A stretch of 64,000 nucleotides of DNA, from assembly GCA_019136545.1 (NCBI GenBank), contig JAGVUA010000075.1, positions 41,129-105,128 of the forward strand, read 5' to 3'. This DNA comes from Betaproteobacteria bacterium. Lineage in GTDB: Bacteria; Pseudomonadota; Gammaproteobacteria; Burkholderiales; Rhodocyclaceae. The notes under the pieces were generated by a model, which worked only from the letters and a program-made list of their open reading frames with translations, had not been told where the DNA came from and ran no database searches. A program made the position numbers and the translations under genes. Positions 9,447 through 21,078 of this stretch are shown piece by piece. Each line of letters starts with the position of its first letter. The stretch's first letter is position 1.

Positions 9447-10621
9447 CCGGACTCGATTTTCACCTGGGCGCGGATATCGACGCCCTGCGCGACAGCGTGC
9501 AGGCTTTCGCCGCCGCCGAGATCGCGCCGCGCGCGGCGCAGATCGACCGCGACAACCTCTTCCCGGCGGATTTGTGGAAGAAGTTCGGCGACATGGGCCT
9601 GCTCGGCATGACCGTGCCTGAGGAGGACGGCGGCACGGCGCTGGGCTACCTCGCCCACATCGTCGCCATGGAGGAAATCTCGCGCGCCTCCGCCTCGGTC
9701 GGCCTCTCCTACGGCGCGCATTCCAATCTCTGCGTCAACCAGATCCGCCGCAACGGCAGCGCTGCGCAGAAAGCAAAGTACCTGCCGAAGCTGATTTCCG
9801 GCGAGCACGTTGGCGCGCTGGCCATGTCCGAGCCGAACGCCGGTTCCGACGTCGTTTCGATGAAGTTGAAGGCGGCCAAAAAGGGCGATCGCTACGTCCT
9901 CAACGGCAGCAAGATGTGGATCACGAATGGAGGAGACGCGGACACGCTCGTCGTCTACGCCAAGACCGATGCGGCGGCGGCCGATGGCAACGCAAAAGCG
10001 GGCATCACCGCCTTCATTGTCGAAAAGGGTTTCAAGGGGTTTTCCTGCGGCTCGCACCTGGACAAGCTGGGCATGCGCGGCTCCAACACCTACCCGCTGT
10101 TCTTCGACGACTGCGAGGTGCCCGAGGAGAACGTGCTCGGCGGCGTGGGCAATGGCGTCAAGGTGCTCATGTCCGGGCTCGACTACGAGCGCGCCGTGCT
10201 GTCGGGCGGGCCGCTGGGCATCATGGCCGCCTGCATGGACGCCGTGATTCCCTACATTCACGAGCGCAAGCAGTTCGGCCAGAGCATCGGCGAATTCCAG
10301 CTCATGCAGGGCAAGATCGCCGACATGTATGCCACCTGGCAGGCGACGCGCGCCTATGTGTACGCGGTCGGCCGCGCCTGCGATGCCAGCGACCACGCGC
10401 GCACGCTGCGCAAGGACGCCGCCGGCGCGATTCTGTATTCGGCGGAGAAGGCGACCTGGATGGCGGGCGAAGCCATTCAGACGCTGGGCGGCGTCGGCTA
10501 CACCAACGAGTATCCCGTCGGCCGCCTCTGGCGCGACGCCAAGCTTTACGAGATCGGCGCCGGCACCAGCGAGATCCGCCGCATGCTGATCGGCCGCGAA
10601 CTGTTCGCGGAAACCGTCTGA
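9443..10621 (+). CDS. liuA: isovaleryl-CoA dehydrogenase
   Basis: FAD enzyme oxidising isovaleryl-CoA to 3-methylcrotonyl-CoA in leucine degradation. The 392-residue protein has the acyl-CoA dehydrogenase signatures [13 protein letters not shown] and the C-terminal [20 protein letters not shown]. The catalytic Glu is in the isovaleryl-type position, Glu249 in [16 protein letters not shown], rather than near the C-terminus as in short- and medium-chain enzymes. That placement and the adjacent carboxylase genes make the assignment firm. The start overlaps the thioesterase stop by four bases. Confidence 0.95.
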   Translation: MTGLDFHLGADIDALRDSVQAFAAAEIAPRAAQIDRDNLFPADLWKKFGDMGLLGMTVPEEDGGTALGYLAHIVAMEEISRASASVGLSYGAHSNLCVNQIRRNGSAAQKAKYLPKLISGEHVGALAMSEPNAGSDVVSMKLKAAKKGDRYVLNGSKMWITNGGDADTLVVYAKTDAAAADGNAKAGITAFIVEKGFKGFSCGSHLDKLGMRGSNTYPLFFDDCEVPEENVLGGVGNGVKVLMSGLDYERAVLSGGPLGIMAACMDAVIPYIHERKQFGQSIGEFQLMQGKIADMYATWQATRAYVYAVGRACDASDHARTLRKDAAGAILYSAEKATWMAGEAIQTLGGVGYTNEYPVGRLWRDAKLYEIGAGTSEIRRMLIGRELFAETV

Positions 10622-10634
10622 CCGGAGGCCCGTC

Positions 10635-11051
10635 ATGATCGAAACCGCTCGCGGCACCGTGCACGAATGGCAGCGCGACCACATGGGCCATATCAACGTG
10701 CGCGCCTATGTCGATTTCTTCGAACAGGCGGCCTGGCAGTTCTACACCATGATCGGCCTGCCGCCGAGCGCGCTGCGCGAGGGGCCGGTCAGGATCGTCG
10801 CCGTGCAGCAGAACATGGGCTACAAGCAGGAGCTGCAGCCCGGCGACACCGTCGTCGTGCGCACCGGCGTGGTCGAGATTCGGGAAAAAGTGCTGCGCTA
10901 CCGCCACGAACTGTTCAATACCGAGACCGGCGCGCTTTCCGCCGACTGCGAATTCACCGTCGTCTGCATCGATGCCGGCACTCGCAAGTCGTGTCCGCTG
11001 CCGCCGGCGGTCGCGGCCAGCGCCGCCGCACACCTGTTGCCGTCGGCCTGA
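10635..11051 (+). CDS. 4HBT/YbgC-type acyl-CoA thioesterase
   Basis: A 138-residue hotdog protein with the 4-hydroxybenzoyl-CoA thioesterase-type active-site loop (WQRDHMGHINVRAYVDFFEQA), where the Asp of RDHMGH is the catalytic residue. GGAGG lies just upstream of the ATG. It is the second thioesterase in the operon. The substrate is not predictable from sequence. Confidence 0.85.
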   Translation: MIETARGTVHEWQRDHMGHINVRAYVDFFEQAAWQFYTMIGLPPSALREGPVRIVAVQQNMGYKQELQPGDTVVVRTGVVEIREKVLRYRHELFNTETGALSADCEFTVVCIDAGTRKSCPLPPAVAASAAAHLLPSA

Positions 11052-11088
11052 GCCGGGCCGCGTCGCACGCGCCGAAAAAGGAGGTTTC

Positions 11089-12279
11089 ATGGCCGATCCC
11101 GTCGTCATCGTCAGCGCCGCCCGCACGCCCATCGGCGGGTTCCAGGGCGACTTCGCATCCCTCGCCGCACCGCAGCTGGGCGCCGTCGCCATCCGGGCGG
11201 CCGTCGAGCGGGCCGGCATCAAGCCCGAGCAGGTCGATGAAGTCGTCTTCGGCAACGTGCTGGTCGCCGGCCTCGGCCAGGCGCCGGTACGCCAGGCGGC
11301 GCTGCTGGCCGGCCTGCCCTTGCCGGTCGCCTGCACCGCCATTTCCAAGGTGTGCGGCTCGGCCTTGAAGGCGGTGATGGTGGCCCATGACAACATCCTG
11401 GCCGGCAGCTACGAGATCGGCGTCGCCGGCGGCCAGGAATCGATGACCAACGCGCCTTATCTCCTGCCCAAGGCGCGCGGCGGCTATCGCCTCGGCCACG
11501 GCCAGATCATCGACCACATGTTCATGGACGGTCTGGAAGACGCCTACAGCAAGGAAAACCGCGGCCGGCTGATGGGCAGCTTTGCCGAGGAATGCGCCGA
11601 GCGCTACCAGTTCGCGCGCGCCGACCAGGACCAGTTCGCCATCCGCTCGACCACCCGCGCCCAGGAAGCGATCAGGAATGGTTCCTTTGCCTGGGAGATC
11701 GCGCCGGTCGTCGTCGCCGGCAAGAAGGGCGAGGTGGCGATCCACGACGACGAGCAGCCGCCCAAGGCGCAGCTCGACAAGATTCCCCACCTCAAGCCGG
11801 CCTTCAAGAAGGATGGCACGGTAACGCCGGCCAATTCGTCGTCGATTTCCGACGGCGCCGCCGCCGTCGTGCTGATGCGCGAATCGAAGGCGAAGGCGCT
11901 GGGCCTTACGCCGCTGGCGCGCATCGTCGGCCACGCCACGCATGCGCAGCAGCCCGCCCTGTTCACCACTGCGCCGGTCGGCGCGATGAACAAGCTGTTC
12001 GCCAAGACCGGCTGGACCGCCGAGAGCGTGGACTTCTACGAGATCAACGAAGCTTTCGCCGTCGTCACCATGGCCGCCATCCACGACCTGAAGCTGCCCG
12101 TGGAAAAAGTGAACGTGCACGGTGGCGCGTGCGCCCTCGGCCATCCGATCGGCGCCTCGGGCTGCCGCATCCTGGTGACGTTGCTCGGCGCGCTGAAGAA
12201 GTACTCTGGCCGGCGCGGCGTCGCCAGCTTGTGCATCGGCGGCGGCGAGGCGACCGCGCTGGCGGTGGAGATGCTCTAG
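11089..12279 (+). CDS. thiolase (acetyl-CoA C-acyltransferase)
   Basis: A 396-residue thiolase II-type enzyme. The nucleophile Cys89 is in [12 protein letters not shown], the catalytic His in [14 protein letters not shown], and the second Cys follows in GASGCRILV; the NEAFAVV motif is also present. AAAAAGGAGG precedes the ATG at 11089. In a leucine cluster it would cleave acetoacetyl-CoA, the product downstream of HMG-CoA lyase, although a broader beta-ketothiolase role, including supply to PHB, cannot be excluded. Confidence 0.92.
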   Translation: MADPVVIVSAARTPIGGFQGDFASLAAPQLGAVAIRAAVERAGIKPEQVDEVVFGNVLVAGLGQAPVRQAALLAGLPLPVACTAISKVCGSALKAVMVAHDNILAGSYEIGVAGGQESMTNAPYLLPKARGGYRLGHGQIIDHMFMDGLEDAYSKENRGRLMGSFAEECAERYQFARADQDQFAIRSTTRAQEAIRNGSFAWEIAPVVVAGKKGEVAIHDDEQPPKAQLDKIPHLKPAFKKDGTVTPANSSSISDGAAAVVLMRESKAKALGLTPLARIVGHATHAQQPALFTTAPVGAMNKLFAKTGWTAESVDFYEINEAFAVVTMAAIHDLKLPVEKVNVHGGACALGHPIGASGCRILVTLLGALKKYSGRRGVASLCIGGGEATALAVEML

Positions 12280-12340
12280 CCATGCGCAGAGCCGCCTCAA
12301 GCATGGCGCTACCAACCAACCGGAGCCGCGAAGCGGCGAA

Positions 12341-12373
12341 CCTCCGTCACCCCCGCTTGGGCGGGGGCGGAGG
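12341..12373 (+). other. strong intercistronic hairpin upstream of second acyl-CoA dehydrogenase
   Basis: CCCCCGC (12350-12356) pairs perfectly with GCGGGGG (12361-12367) around a TTGG loop, and CCTCCG (12341-12346) pairs with CGGAGG (12368-12373) beyond a three-base bulge. The 13-pair stem ends 15 bases before the ATG at 12389 and is not followed by a U-run. It is more likely a processing/stability element or partial block than a rho-independent terminator. Confidence 0.75.
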
Positions 12374-12388
12374 GGTGGGGAGACAATA

Positions 12389-13525
12389 ATGATGCTCGAC
12401 GAAGACCAGCGCCTGGTGCGCGACACGCTGCGCCAGTACGCGCGCGAGCGGTTGGCGCCGCAGGCGGCGGCGCGCGACCGCAGCGGCGAGTTTCCGGCCG
12501 AGGCGCTGGCGGCCCTGGCGGGGCTGGGCGCCTGGGGCGTGGTGGTGCCGGAGCAGTGGGGCGGCGCCGGCCTCGACTACGTTGCGCTGGCCGTCGCCAT
12601 CGAGGAAATCGCCGCCGGCGACGGCGCCATTTCGACCATCCTGTCGGTGCAGAATTCGCTGGTGTGCGGCATTCTGGCGAAGTACGGCGACGATGCGCAA
12701 AAGCAGCGCTGGCTGCGCGGCGCCGCCAGCGGCGGCCTGCTCGGCTGCTTCTGCTTGACCGAGCCGCACGTCGGCTCGGATGCTTCTGCCATCCGCACTC
12801 GCGCCACCAAAGTCAGCGGCGGCTGGACGCTGAACGGCGTCAAGCAGTTCATCACCTCGGGCAAGAACGCGCAGATCGCCATCGTCTTCGCCGTCACCGA
12901 CCCGGCCGCCGGGCGCAAAGGCATCTCCTGCTTCTGCGTGCCGACCGACACGCCCGGCTTCATCGTCGCCCGCGTCGAAGACAAGATGGGCCAGCGCGCC
13001 TCGGACACCGCCCAGATCCTGTTCGAGAACTGCCACGTTCCGGCCGACGGCCTGCTCGGCGCCGAGGGCGACGGCTACCGCATCGCCCTGTCGAACCTGG
13101 AAGCCGGCCGCATCGGCATCGCCGCCCAGTCGGTGGGCATGGCGCGCGCCGCCCTGGAAGCGGCGGTGGCTTATGCCAAGGAGCGCGTCGCTTTCGGCAA
13201 GCCGATCGTCGAGCACCAGGCGGTCAACTTCCGGCTGGCCGACATGGCGACGCAGGTCGAGGTGGCGCGCCAGATGGTCTGGCACGCGGCCAGCCTGCGC
13301 ACGGCTGGCGCGCCTTGCCTGAAGGAGGCCAGCATGGCCAAGCTGTTTGCCTCGGAGATGGTCGAGAAGGTCTGCTCCGACGCCATCCAGATCCATGGCG
13401 GCTACGGCTACGTCGCCGACTTTCCGGTCGAACGCATTTACCGGGACGCGCGCGTCTGCCAGATCTACGAAGGCGCTTCCGACATCCAGCGGCTGGTGAT
13501 CGCGCGCGCCGTCTGCGAGGCATGA
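12389..13525 (+). CDS. acyl-CoA dehydrogenase (short/medium-chain type)
   Basis: A 378-residue FAD-dependent dehydrogenase. Signatures are [18 protein letters not shown] and the C-terminal [23 protein letters not shown]. Unlike liuA, the catalytic Glu lies near the C-terminus ([15 protein letters not shown]), as in short-chain, medium-chain and short/branched-chain enzymes. It may handle isobutyryl- or 2-methylbutyryl-CoA beside the leucine genes (inference). Two adjacent ATG codons (12389, 12392) follow GGGGAG. It is separated from the thiolase by a 109-bp gap containing a strong hairpin. Confidence 0.9.
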   Translation: MMLDEDQRLVRDTLRQYARERLAPQAAARDRSGEFPAEALAALAGLGAWGVVVPEQWGGAGLDYVALAVAIEEIAAGDGAISTILSVQNSLVCGILAKYGDDAQKQRWLRGAASGGLLGCFCLTEPHVGSDASAIRTRATKVSGGWTLNGVKQFITSGKNAQIAIVFAVTDPAAGRKGISCFCVPTDTPGFIVARVEDKMGQRASDTAQILFENCHVPADGLLGAEGDGYRIALSNLEAGRIGIAAQSVGMARAALEAAVAYAKERVAFGKPIVEHQAVNFRLADMATQVEVARQMVWHAASLRTAGAPCLKEASMAKLFASEMVEKVCSDAIQIHGGYGYVADFPVERIYRDARVCQIYEGASDIQRLVIARAVCEA

Positions 13526-13526
13526 C

Positions 13527-14129
13527 ATGAGCGACCCGATCCTGTTCTGTTTCGACTTCACTTCGCCTTATTCCTATATCGTCAGCGAAAAGATCGACGC
13601 GCTGGCTGCCGCCCACGGTCGCCAGGTGCGCTGGCGGCCGATTCTGCTGGGGCCGGTGTTCAAGGCGCTCGGCACGGTATCGCTGGTAAGCCAGCCCGAC
13701 AAGGCGGACTACAGCGTGCGCGATTTTCTGCGCTCGGCGCGCTTCCATGGCCTGCCCTATGTCCAGCCCGCGAATTTCCCGGTGCCCACCGTCGCGCCGG
13801 CCCGCGCCTATTACTGGCTGCATGGCCAGGACTGCGACTTGGCACGGCGCTTCGCGCACGGCGTGTTCCGCGCCTGTTTCGCCGAGGGGCGCGACATATC
13901 GACGGCCGCGACGACGCTCGCACTGGCGGCCGAGGCCGGGGCCGACCGCGCCGCCGTCGAGGCGGGCATGAACGACGCCGCGACCAAGGAGCGCCTGCGC
14001 GCCGAAACCGATGCGGCCTTGGCCGCCGGCGTGTTTGGCGCGCCCTGGCTGGTGGTCGACGGCGAGCCGTTCTGGGGCGCCGACCGGCTGCCGCAGGTAG
14101 AGCGCTGGCTGCAGACTGGAGGTTTTTGA
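13527..14129 (+). CDS. 2-hydroxychromene-2-carboxylate isomerase family (DsbA fold)
   Basis: A 200-residue DsbA/GST-kappa-fold protein. It starts [17 protein letters not shown], with Ser in the SPYSY motif where thiol oxidoreductases have Cys, as usual for the NahD/2-hydroxychromene-2-carboxylate isomerase family. The late segment [20 protein letters not shown] is also typical. No naphthalene-pathway genes are present; the gene sits between a dehydrogenase and liuB, so its role here is open, perhaps a glutathione-dependent isomerase or detoxification of an acyl intermediate. The stop overlaps the next start by one base (TGATG). Confidence 0.85.
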   Translation: MSDPILFCFDFTSPYSYIVSEKIDALAAAHGRQVRWRPILLGPVFKALGTVSLVSQPDKADYSVRDFLRSARFHGLPYVQPANFPVPTVAPARAYYWLHGQDCDLARRFAHGVFRACFAEGRDISTAATTLALAAEAGADRAAVEAGMNDAATKERLRAETDAALAAGVFGAPWLVVDGEPFWGADRLPQVERWLQTGGF

Positions 14130-15736
14130 TGTCCGTCATCAAGTCGAATCTCGATACCCGCGGCGCCGAGTTCAAGGCCAACGCTGCGGCCATGCGCGCG
14201 CTGGTGGCCGACCTGCGCGAGAAAGTCGCCAAAGTCAGCCTGGGCGGACCGCCGGACGCCCGCGAAAAACACCTGGCGCGGGGCAAGCTGCTGCCGCGCG
14301 ACCGCGTCGACGGCCTGCTCGACCCGGGGGCGCCTTTCCTCGAATTCTCGGCAATGGCGGCCTGGAACATGTATAGCGGCGACATCGCCTCGGCCGGCGT
14401 GGTCACCGGCATCGGCCGCGTGGCCGGCGTCGAATGCGTCATCGTCGCCAACGATGCCACCGTCAAGGGCGGCTCGTATTTCCCCATGACCGTCAAGAAG
14501 CACTTGCGCGCGCAGGAGATCGCCGCGCAGAACCGCCTGCCGTGCGTTTACCTGGTCGACTCGGGCGGTGCCAACCTGCCGACGCAGGACGAAGTATTCC
14601 CGGATCGCGACCACTTCGGCCGCATTTTCTTCAACCAGGCCAACCTGAGCGCGGCCGGCATTCCGCAGATCGCCGTGGTCATGGGTTCGTGCACGGCCGG
14701 CGGCGCCTACGTGCCGGCGATGTCGGACGAGTCGATCATCGTCAAGAACCAGGGCACCATCTTTCTCGGCGGACCGCCGCTGGTGAAGGCCGCCACCGGC
14801 GAGATCGTCAGCGCCGAAGACCTCGGCGGCGGCGACGTGCACACGCGCATCTCGGGCGTCTGCGACCACCTGGCCGAGAACGACCAGCACGCGCTGTCCA
14901 TCGCCCGGCGCATCGTCGCCAATCTCAACTGGAAGAAGGCGATCAGCCTCGAGCTGGCGGCGCCGGAAGCGCCGCTTTACGCCCCCGAGGAAATCCATGG
15001 CGTCATTCCGGCCGACACCCGCAAGCCTTACGACGTGCGCGAGGTGATCGCCCGGCTGGTCGACGGCTCGCGCCTCGACGAGTTCAAGTCCCGCTATGGC
15101 ACGACGCTGGTCACCGGTTTCGCGCACTTGCACGGTTATCCGATCGGCATCGTCGCCAACAACGGCATCCTGTTCGCCGAGTCGGCGCAGAAAGGCGCGC
15201 ATTTCGTCGAGCTGTGCGCGCAGCGCGGCATCCCGCTGGTATTCCTGCAGAACATCACGGGCTTCATGGTCGGTCGCAAGTACGAGAACGGCGGCATCGC
15301 CAAGGATGGCGCCAAGATGGTGACGGCGGTATCGACGGCGGCGGTGCCGAAGTTCACCGTCATCATGGGCGGCTCGTTCGGCGCCGGCAACTACGGCATG
15401 TGCGGCCGCGCCTACAGTCCGCGCCTGCTATGGACCTGGCCGAACGCCCGGGTGTCGGTGATGGGCGGCGAGCAGGCCGCCAGCGTGCTGGCCACCGTCC
15501 GGCGCGATGCCCTGGAGGCGGCCGGCAAGACCTGGCCGGCCGCAGAGGAGGAAGCCTTCAAGGCGCCCATCCGCGCCCAGTACGAAACCCAGGGCCATCC
15601 CTATTACGGCACGGCGCGGCTCTGGGACGACGGCGTGCTCGATCCGGCGCAGACGCGCCGGGCGCTGGGCCTGGGCATCTCGGCGGCGCTCAACGCGCCG
15701 ATTCCGCCGACGCGGTTCGGCGTGTTCCGGATGTAG
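14129..15736 (+). CDS. liuB: 3-methylcrotonyl-CoA carboxylase, carboxyltransferase (beta) subunit
   Basis: Transfers CO2 from carboxybiotin to 3-methylcrotonyl-CoA, giving 3-methylglutaconyl-CoA. The 535-residue length is that of the family. Two crotonase-fold halves are evident: an N-terminal half with [29 protein letters not shown]-type sequence at about residues 140-165 and a C-terminal half with [20 protein letters not shown] and [24 protein letters not shown] precedes the ATG at 14129. The biotin subunit follows nine bases later. Confidence 0.95.
   Translation: MSVIKSNLDTRGAEFKANAAAMRALVADLREKVAKVSLGGPPDAREKHLARGKLLPRDRVDGLLDPGAPFLEFSAMAAWNMYSGDIASAGVVTGIGRVAGVECVIVANDATVKGGSYFPMTVKKHLRAQEIAAQNRLPCVYLVDSGGANLPTQDEVFPDRDHFGRIFFNQANLSAAGIPQIAVVMGSCTAGGAYVPAMSDESIIVKNQGTIFLGGPPLVKAATGEIVSAEDLGGGDVHTRISGVCDHLAENDQHALSIARRIVANLNWKKAISLELAAPEAPLYAPEEIHGVIPADTRKPYDVREVIARLVDGSRLDEFKSRYGTTLVTGFAHLHGYPIGIVANNGILFAESAQKGAHFVELCAQRGIPLVFLQNITGFMVGRKYENGGIAKDGAKMVTAVSTAAVPKFTVIMGGSFGAGNYGMCGRAYSPRLLWTWPNARVSVMGGEQAASVLATVRRDALEAAGKTWPAAEEEAFKAPIRAQYETQGHPYYGTARLWDDGVLDPAQTRRALGLGISAALNAPIPPTRFGVFRM
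14231..14253 (-). repeat. dispersed 23-bp motif, divergent copy
   Basis: Inside liuB, minus orientation. The 10-base core AAAGTCAGCC is exact and 19 of 23 positions match. Here it encodes KVSLGGPP. Confidence 0.45.
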
Positions 15737-15745
15737 GGGGCGGCC

Positions 15746-17758
<2,013 letters not shown>

Positions 17759-17760
17759 GC

Positions 17761-18663
17761 ATGCCGCTACCCAAGAAGGCCCGCATCGTCGAAGTCGGTC
17801 CGCGCGACGGCCTGCAGAACGAAAAGCAGCAGATCGCCACTACGACCAAGATCGAACTCATCGGCCGGCTGGCCGACTGCGGGCTGACGACCATCGAGGC
17901 CACCGCTTTCGTCTCGCCGAAATGGGTGCCGCAGATGGCCGATGCCGCCGAGGTGATGCGCGGCATGGCGCGCCGGCATGGCGTCGGCTATCCCGTGCTG
18001 GTGCCCAACGAGACCGGCCTGGACGCGGCCCTCGCGGCGGGCGCCACGGAAGTGGCGGTGTTCGCCGCCGCCTCCGAGGCGTTCTCGCGCAAGAACATCA
18101 ATTGCACGATCAAGGAATCGCTCGAGCGCTTCAGGCCGGTGGCCGCGCGCGCCGAGGCAGCCGGGGCCCTGGTGCGCGGCTATGTTTCCTGCGTGCTCGG
18201 CTGCCCCTATCAGGGCGAGGTGACGCCGATCGCGGTCGCCGAGGTCGCCTGGGCGCTGTTCGATCTCGGCTGCCACGAGATTTCGCTGGGCGACACCATC
18301 GGTGCGGGCACGCCGGAGAAGAACAAGGCCATGATCGAGGCGGTGGCGCGGCGCGTGCCGATCAAGAAGCTGGCCGGCCATTATCACGACACGCGCGGCA
18401 TGGCCATCGCCAACGTCTATGCCGCGCTGCAGATGGGCGTCAACGTCTTCGACGCCGCCGTCGGCGGCCTCGGCGGTTGCCCCTACGCGCGGGGCGCTTC
18501 CGGCAATGTTGCCACCGAGGACGTGGTCTGGCTGTTGCAGGGACTCGGCATCGCCAGCGGCGTCGACCTGGCGCGATTGGTCGACACCGCCGCCTGGATT
18601 TCCGGGCAACTCGGCCGCGCGCCGGCATCCAAGGTCGCCAGGGCGGTGCTGGCCGGGCGATGA
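17761..18663 (+). CDS. liuE: hydroxymethylglutaryl-CoA lyase
   Basis: Cleaves HMG-CoA to acetyl-CoA and acetoacetate, the last leucine-specific step. The 300-residue TIM-barrel protein begins with the HMGL-like signature EVGPRDGLQNEK and has the catalytic C-terminal loop GGLGGCPYARGASGNVATED. Metal-binding His residues are in GHYHDTRGMA. It follows liuD by two bases and its stop overlaps the next start (ATGA). Confidence 0.95.
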   Translation: MPLPKKARIVEVGPRDGLQNEKQQIATTTKIELIGRLADCGLTTIEATAFVSPKWVPQMADAAEVMRGMARRHGVGYPVLVPNETGLDAALAAGATEVAVFAAASEAFSRKNINCTIKESLERFRPVAARAEAAGALVRGYVSCVLGCPYQGEVTPIAVAEVAWALFDLGCHEISLGDTIGAGTPEKNKAMIEAVARRVPIKKLAGHYHDTRGMAIANVYAALQMGVNVFDAAVGGLGGCPYARGASGNVATEDVVWLLQGLGIASGVDLARLVDTAAWISGQLGRAPASKVARAVLAGR

Positions 18664-19577
18664 CGCTGCCGCCGGACGTTCGGGTCATCGAGCGCGGCTG
18701 GCTGTCGTCGAACAACATCCTGCTGTTCGACGGCGACCAGGCGACGCTGGTGGATAGCGGCTATGTCGGCCATGCGGCGCAGACGGTGGCGCTGGTAAAG
18801 TCAGCCATGGCGGGACGCCGCTTGCGGCAGGTGATCAATACCCATTCGCATTCGGACCATATCGGCGGCAATGCGGCGCTGCAACGGGAGTTCGGCTGCG
18901 GCGTCGTCATTCCCGCCGGCATCGAGGAGCACATCCTCAACTGGGACGAGAATGCGCTGCTGCTTGCGCCGGCTGCGCAGCGCGGCGACCGTTTCCGCCA
19001 CGATGCCGTCGTGCGCCCCGGCGACACGCTGGTCATGGGCGGGCTCGAGTGGCGGGCGCACGCCGCGCCCGGCCACGACATGGACGCGCTGGTGTTCCAC
19101 TGTCCCGAAGCCCGGCTGCTGATTTCGGGCGACGCCCTGTGGGAAGACGGCTTCGGCATCATCTTCGGTGAACTGCTCGGCAATCCGGGCGCGCTGGCCG
19201 CGACCCGGAGAACGCTCGACATGCTCGCCGGCCTGCGGGTCGACACGGTGATTCCCGGACACGGCGCGCCGTTCGACGATGTCGATTCCGCGATCGCCCG
19301 CGCCTACAAGCGGCTCGCCGCCTTCGAGAACGATCCGTCGCGCATGGCCAGGAACGCGATCAAGGCCTGCTTCGTCTTCAACCTGCTCGACCTCGAAGGA
19401 CTGCCGCGCACCGAGTTGGAGGCGTATCTTGGACGTGTGCCGTTTTTCCGCGATGTCGGCGTGCGGCAGCTCGGCATGGACGTGCCGATGCTCGCCGGCT
19501 GGTTGTTGAGCGAACTCAAGCGTGCCGGCGCCATCGCCATCGAAGGCGACGCCATCGTGCCGACGATGGCGGCTTAA
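18660..19577 (+). CDS. MBL-fold metallo-hydrolase
   Basis: A 305-residue metallo-beta-lactamase-fold protein and last gene of the liu run. It has the HxHxDH motif (NTHSHSDHIGGNAAL), the next His in APGHDMDALVFH and an Asp (LISGDALWEDGFG). The C-terminal region is a winged-helix-like tail similar to LACTB2/RNase-Z-like hydrolases. The ATG overlaps the HMG-CoA lyase stop by four bases, so it is co-translated. A thioester substrate of the pathway is plausible. The Met in the motif at 18797 is internal and not a start. Confidence 0.85.
   Translation: MTLPPDVRVIERGWLSSNNILLFDGDQATLVDSGYVGHAAQTVALVKSAMAGRRLRQVINTHSHSDHIGGNAALQREFGCGVVIPAGIEEHILNWDENALLLAPAAQRGDRFRHDAVVRPGDTLVMGGLEWRAHAAPGHDMDALVFHCPEARLLISGDALWEDGFGIIFGELLGNPGALAATRRTLDMLAGLRVDTVIPGHGAPFDDVDSAIARAYKRLAAFENDPSRMARNAIKACFVFNLLDLEGLPRTELEAYLGRVPFFRDVGVRQLGMDVPMLAGWLLSELKRAGAIAIEGDAIVPTMAA
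18797..18819 (-). repeat. dispersed 23-bp motif, coding copy
   Basis: Inside the MBL gene, minus orientation, near full match with core AAAGTCAGCCATGGCG. In the gene's frame it reads KSAMAGR. Confidence 0.65.
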
Positions 19578-19581
19578 GCAG

Positions 19582-19624
19582 GAACTTGACGACTCGAGGT
19601 CACACAGCCTGTGACCTCAAGTTC
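19582..19624. terminator. bidirectional terminator-like hairpin
   Basis: GAGGTCACA (19596-19604) pairs perfectly with TGTGACCTC (19610-19618) around a five-base loop, and GAACTT (19582-19587) with AAGTTC (19619-19624) can extend the stem across an internal bulge. It lies just after the liu operon stop at 19577 and before the convergent DUF2917 gene. There is no long U-run. Confidence 0.65.
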
Positions 19625-19627
19625 GAT

Positions 19628-19650
19628 GGCGTGCCGTCACGGCTGACTTT
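19628..19650 (+). repeat. dispersed 23-bp motif, intergenic consensus copy
   Basis: The copy closest to consensus: the 5' half GGCGTGCCGT runs directly into the core CACGGCTGACTTT. It lies in the gap between the convergent MBL and DUF2917 genes, just past the terminator-like hairpin. GCCG-TCA-CGGC forms a four-pair hairpin. Confidence 0.7.
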
Positions 19651-19677
19651 TACGTCGAGAAAGGGCATGGCAGTCTG

Positions 19678-20025
19678 CTAGCGCAGCAGGGTCGACGGAA
19701 AGCTGGCCAGGGCAGGGAAACGCCAGCGCCGGATGCGCGCGAGCAAGGCCGCGGCGCCTTCCCGGCGCGGCACGCCGGCGGTCCGGCCGGGTTCGGGGTG
19801 GACGAGCGTGGCCACCGACGGTTTGAAGGCGGACAGGACCAGCGGACCGTGGCGGTCGATGCGCCACGACTGGCCGGCCGGCAGGATGACGTCGCGGCGG
19901 TCGCCGTCCTGGGTGATCCACAACTCGCCGCTTTCGCAGCTCAACTGTTGGTCGTGCGCATTCTCGATGAGAAGGAGTTCGCGCCGGTCGAGCGTGAAAT
20001 GCCGTACTTGCCTGGAGTCGCCCAT
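19678..20025 (-). CDS. DUF2917 domain-containing protein
   Basis: A 115-residue protein matching the DUF2917 family: a short cupin-like beta region (FTLDRRELLLIENAHDQQL, SGELWITQDGDRRDVILPAG, SWRIDRHGPLVLSAF). There is no signal peptide. The function of the family is unknown. It is divergent from the LysR regulator at 20140, an arrangement that suggests control by it. Its 3' end faces the liu operon across a hairpin. Confidence 0.8.
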   Translation of the reverse strand: MGDSRQVRHFTLDRRELLLIENAHDQQLSCESGELWITQDGDRRDVILPAGQSWRIDRHGPLVLSAFKPSVATLVHPEPGRTAGVPRREGAAALLARIRRWRFPALASFPSTLLR

Positions 20026-20139
20026 GATCGTATCATTTCATGAAGAGGACGCATGCAAATTGCGCGTCTGCCCACACTCTAAGTAACGCCAATAAGGCTC
20101 ACAAACGGAATTTCGGCATTCCATGCATGAGTAAATCGC

Positions 20140-21051
20140 ATGAATAATGAGGTCGGTCGACTGCCTTCGCTCGATGCCCTGAAGGGTTTCGATGCCGCCG
20201 CGCGGCATTTGAGTTTCACGCGCGCCGCGGCGGAACTTTCGTTGACTCAATCGGCGATCAGCCGCCAGGTGCAGACGCTCGAAGAGCAACTCGGCGTGCG
20301 GCTGTTTCTGCGCGGGGTACGCAAGCTGGCGTTGACGCCCGAGGGCGAGCGCCTCCATCGCGTGGCGGCCAGAGCCTTGGCCGAGCTGGCCGACGTTTGT
20401 GCTGGACTGCGGGCCGGTCAGCGGCGGCCGCGGGTGACGGTGTCGGCGGCGATCGGCGTCGCCGCGCTCTGGCTGGTGCCGCGCCTGGGCGCGTTTCACG
20501 AACGCTATCCCGATGTCGATGTACGCCTGTCGGCCGACAACCGCACGGTCGACCTGGCGCGCGAGGAGGTCGATGTCGCCCTGCGCTATGGTCCGCCGGA
20601 ACTGATGCCGCACGAGGCGATCCTGTTGTTCGACGAGGTGGTGTTCCCGGTCGCGGCGCCGGCGCTCGCGCGGGCTTTCCCGCCGATACCGACGGCCGCC
20701 GATCTGGCGGCGGTGACGCTGCTCGCCTACACGGGAGAAATGACGCCCGGCCTCGACTGGTCGCCGTGGCTGGCCTCCCTTGGCCTGGAAAAGGCCAGGC
20801 CCAAGGCCGTGATCCAGTTCAATCAGTACGACCAACTCGTTCGCGCCGCTGCCGATGGCCAGGGGTTGGCGCTCGGCCGCGGACCGCTGGTGCACCGGTT
20901 GATCGACGAGGGCCGCCTGGCGCCGCTGATGGAGGCGCGCGAACGCGTCGCCACGCGCGGCTACTTCCTGTTGCGCACGATAAACGGAGCGCGCGCCGAG
21001 GTCGACGACTTCGTCGCCTGGCTGGTCGACGAGGCGAAGGACACCCGATGA
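20140..21051 (+). CDS. LysR-family transcriptional regulator (GcvA-like)
   Basis: A 303-residue LysR regulator. The N-terminal helix-turn-helix is clear (LDALKGFDAAARHLSFTRAA, LTQSAISRQVQTLEEQLG), followed by a type 2 periplasmic-binding-like effector domain (ALWLVPRLGAFHERYPDVDVRL, VDVALRYG). The pattern is that of the GcvA-like subgroup. It is divergent from the DUF2917 gene with 114 bases between starts. The ligand is unknown. Confidence 0.9.
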   Translation: MNNEVGRLPSLDALKGFDAAARHLSFTRAAAELSLTQSAISRQVQTLEEQLGVRLFLRGVRKLALTPEGERLHRVAARALAELADVCAGLRAGQRRPRVTVSAAIGVAALWLVPRLGAFHERYPDVDVRLSADNRTVDLAREEVDVALRYGPPELMPHEAILLFDEVVFPVAAPALARAFPPIPTAADLAAVTLLAYTGEMTPGLDWSPWLASLGLEKARPKAVIQFNQYDQLVRAAADGQGLALGRGPLVHRLIDEGRLAPLMEARERVATRGYFLLRTINGARAEVDDFVAWLVDEAKDTR

Positions 21052-21078
21052 CGCGGCCCTTCGGCTATCCTTAGCGCC

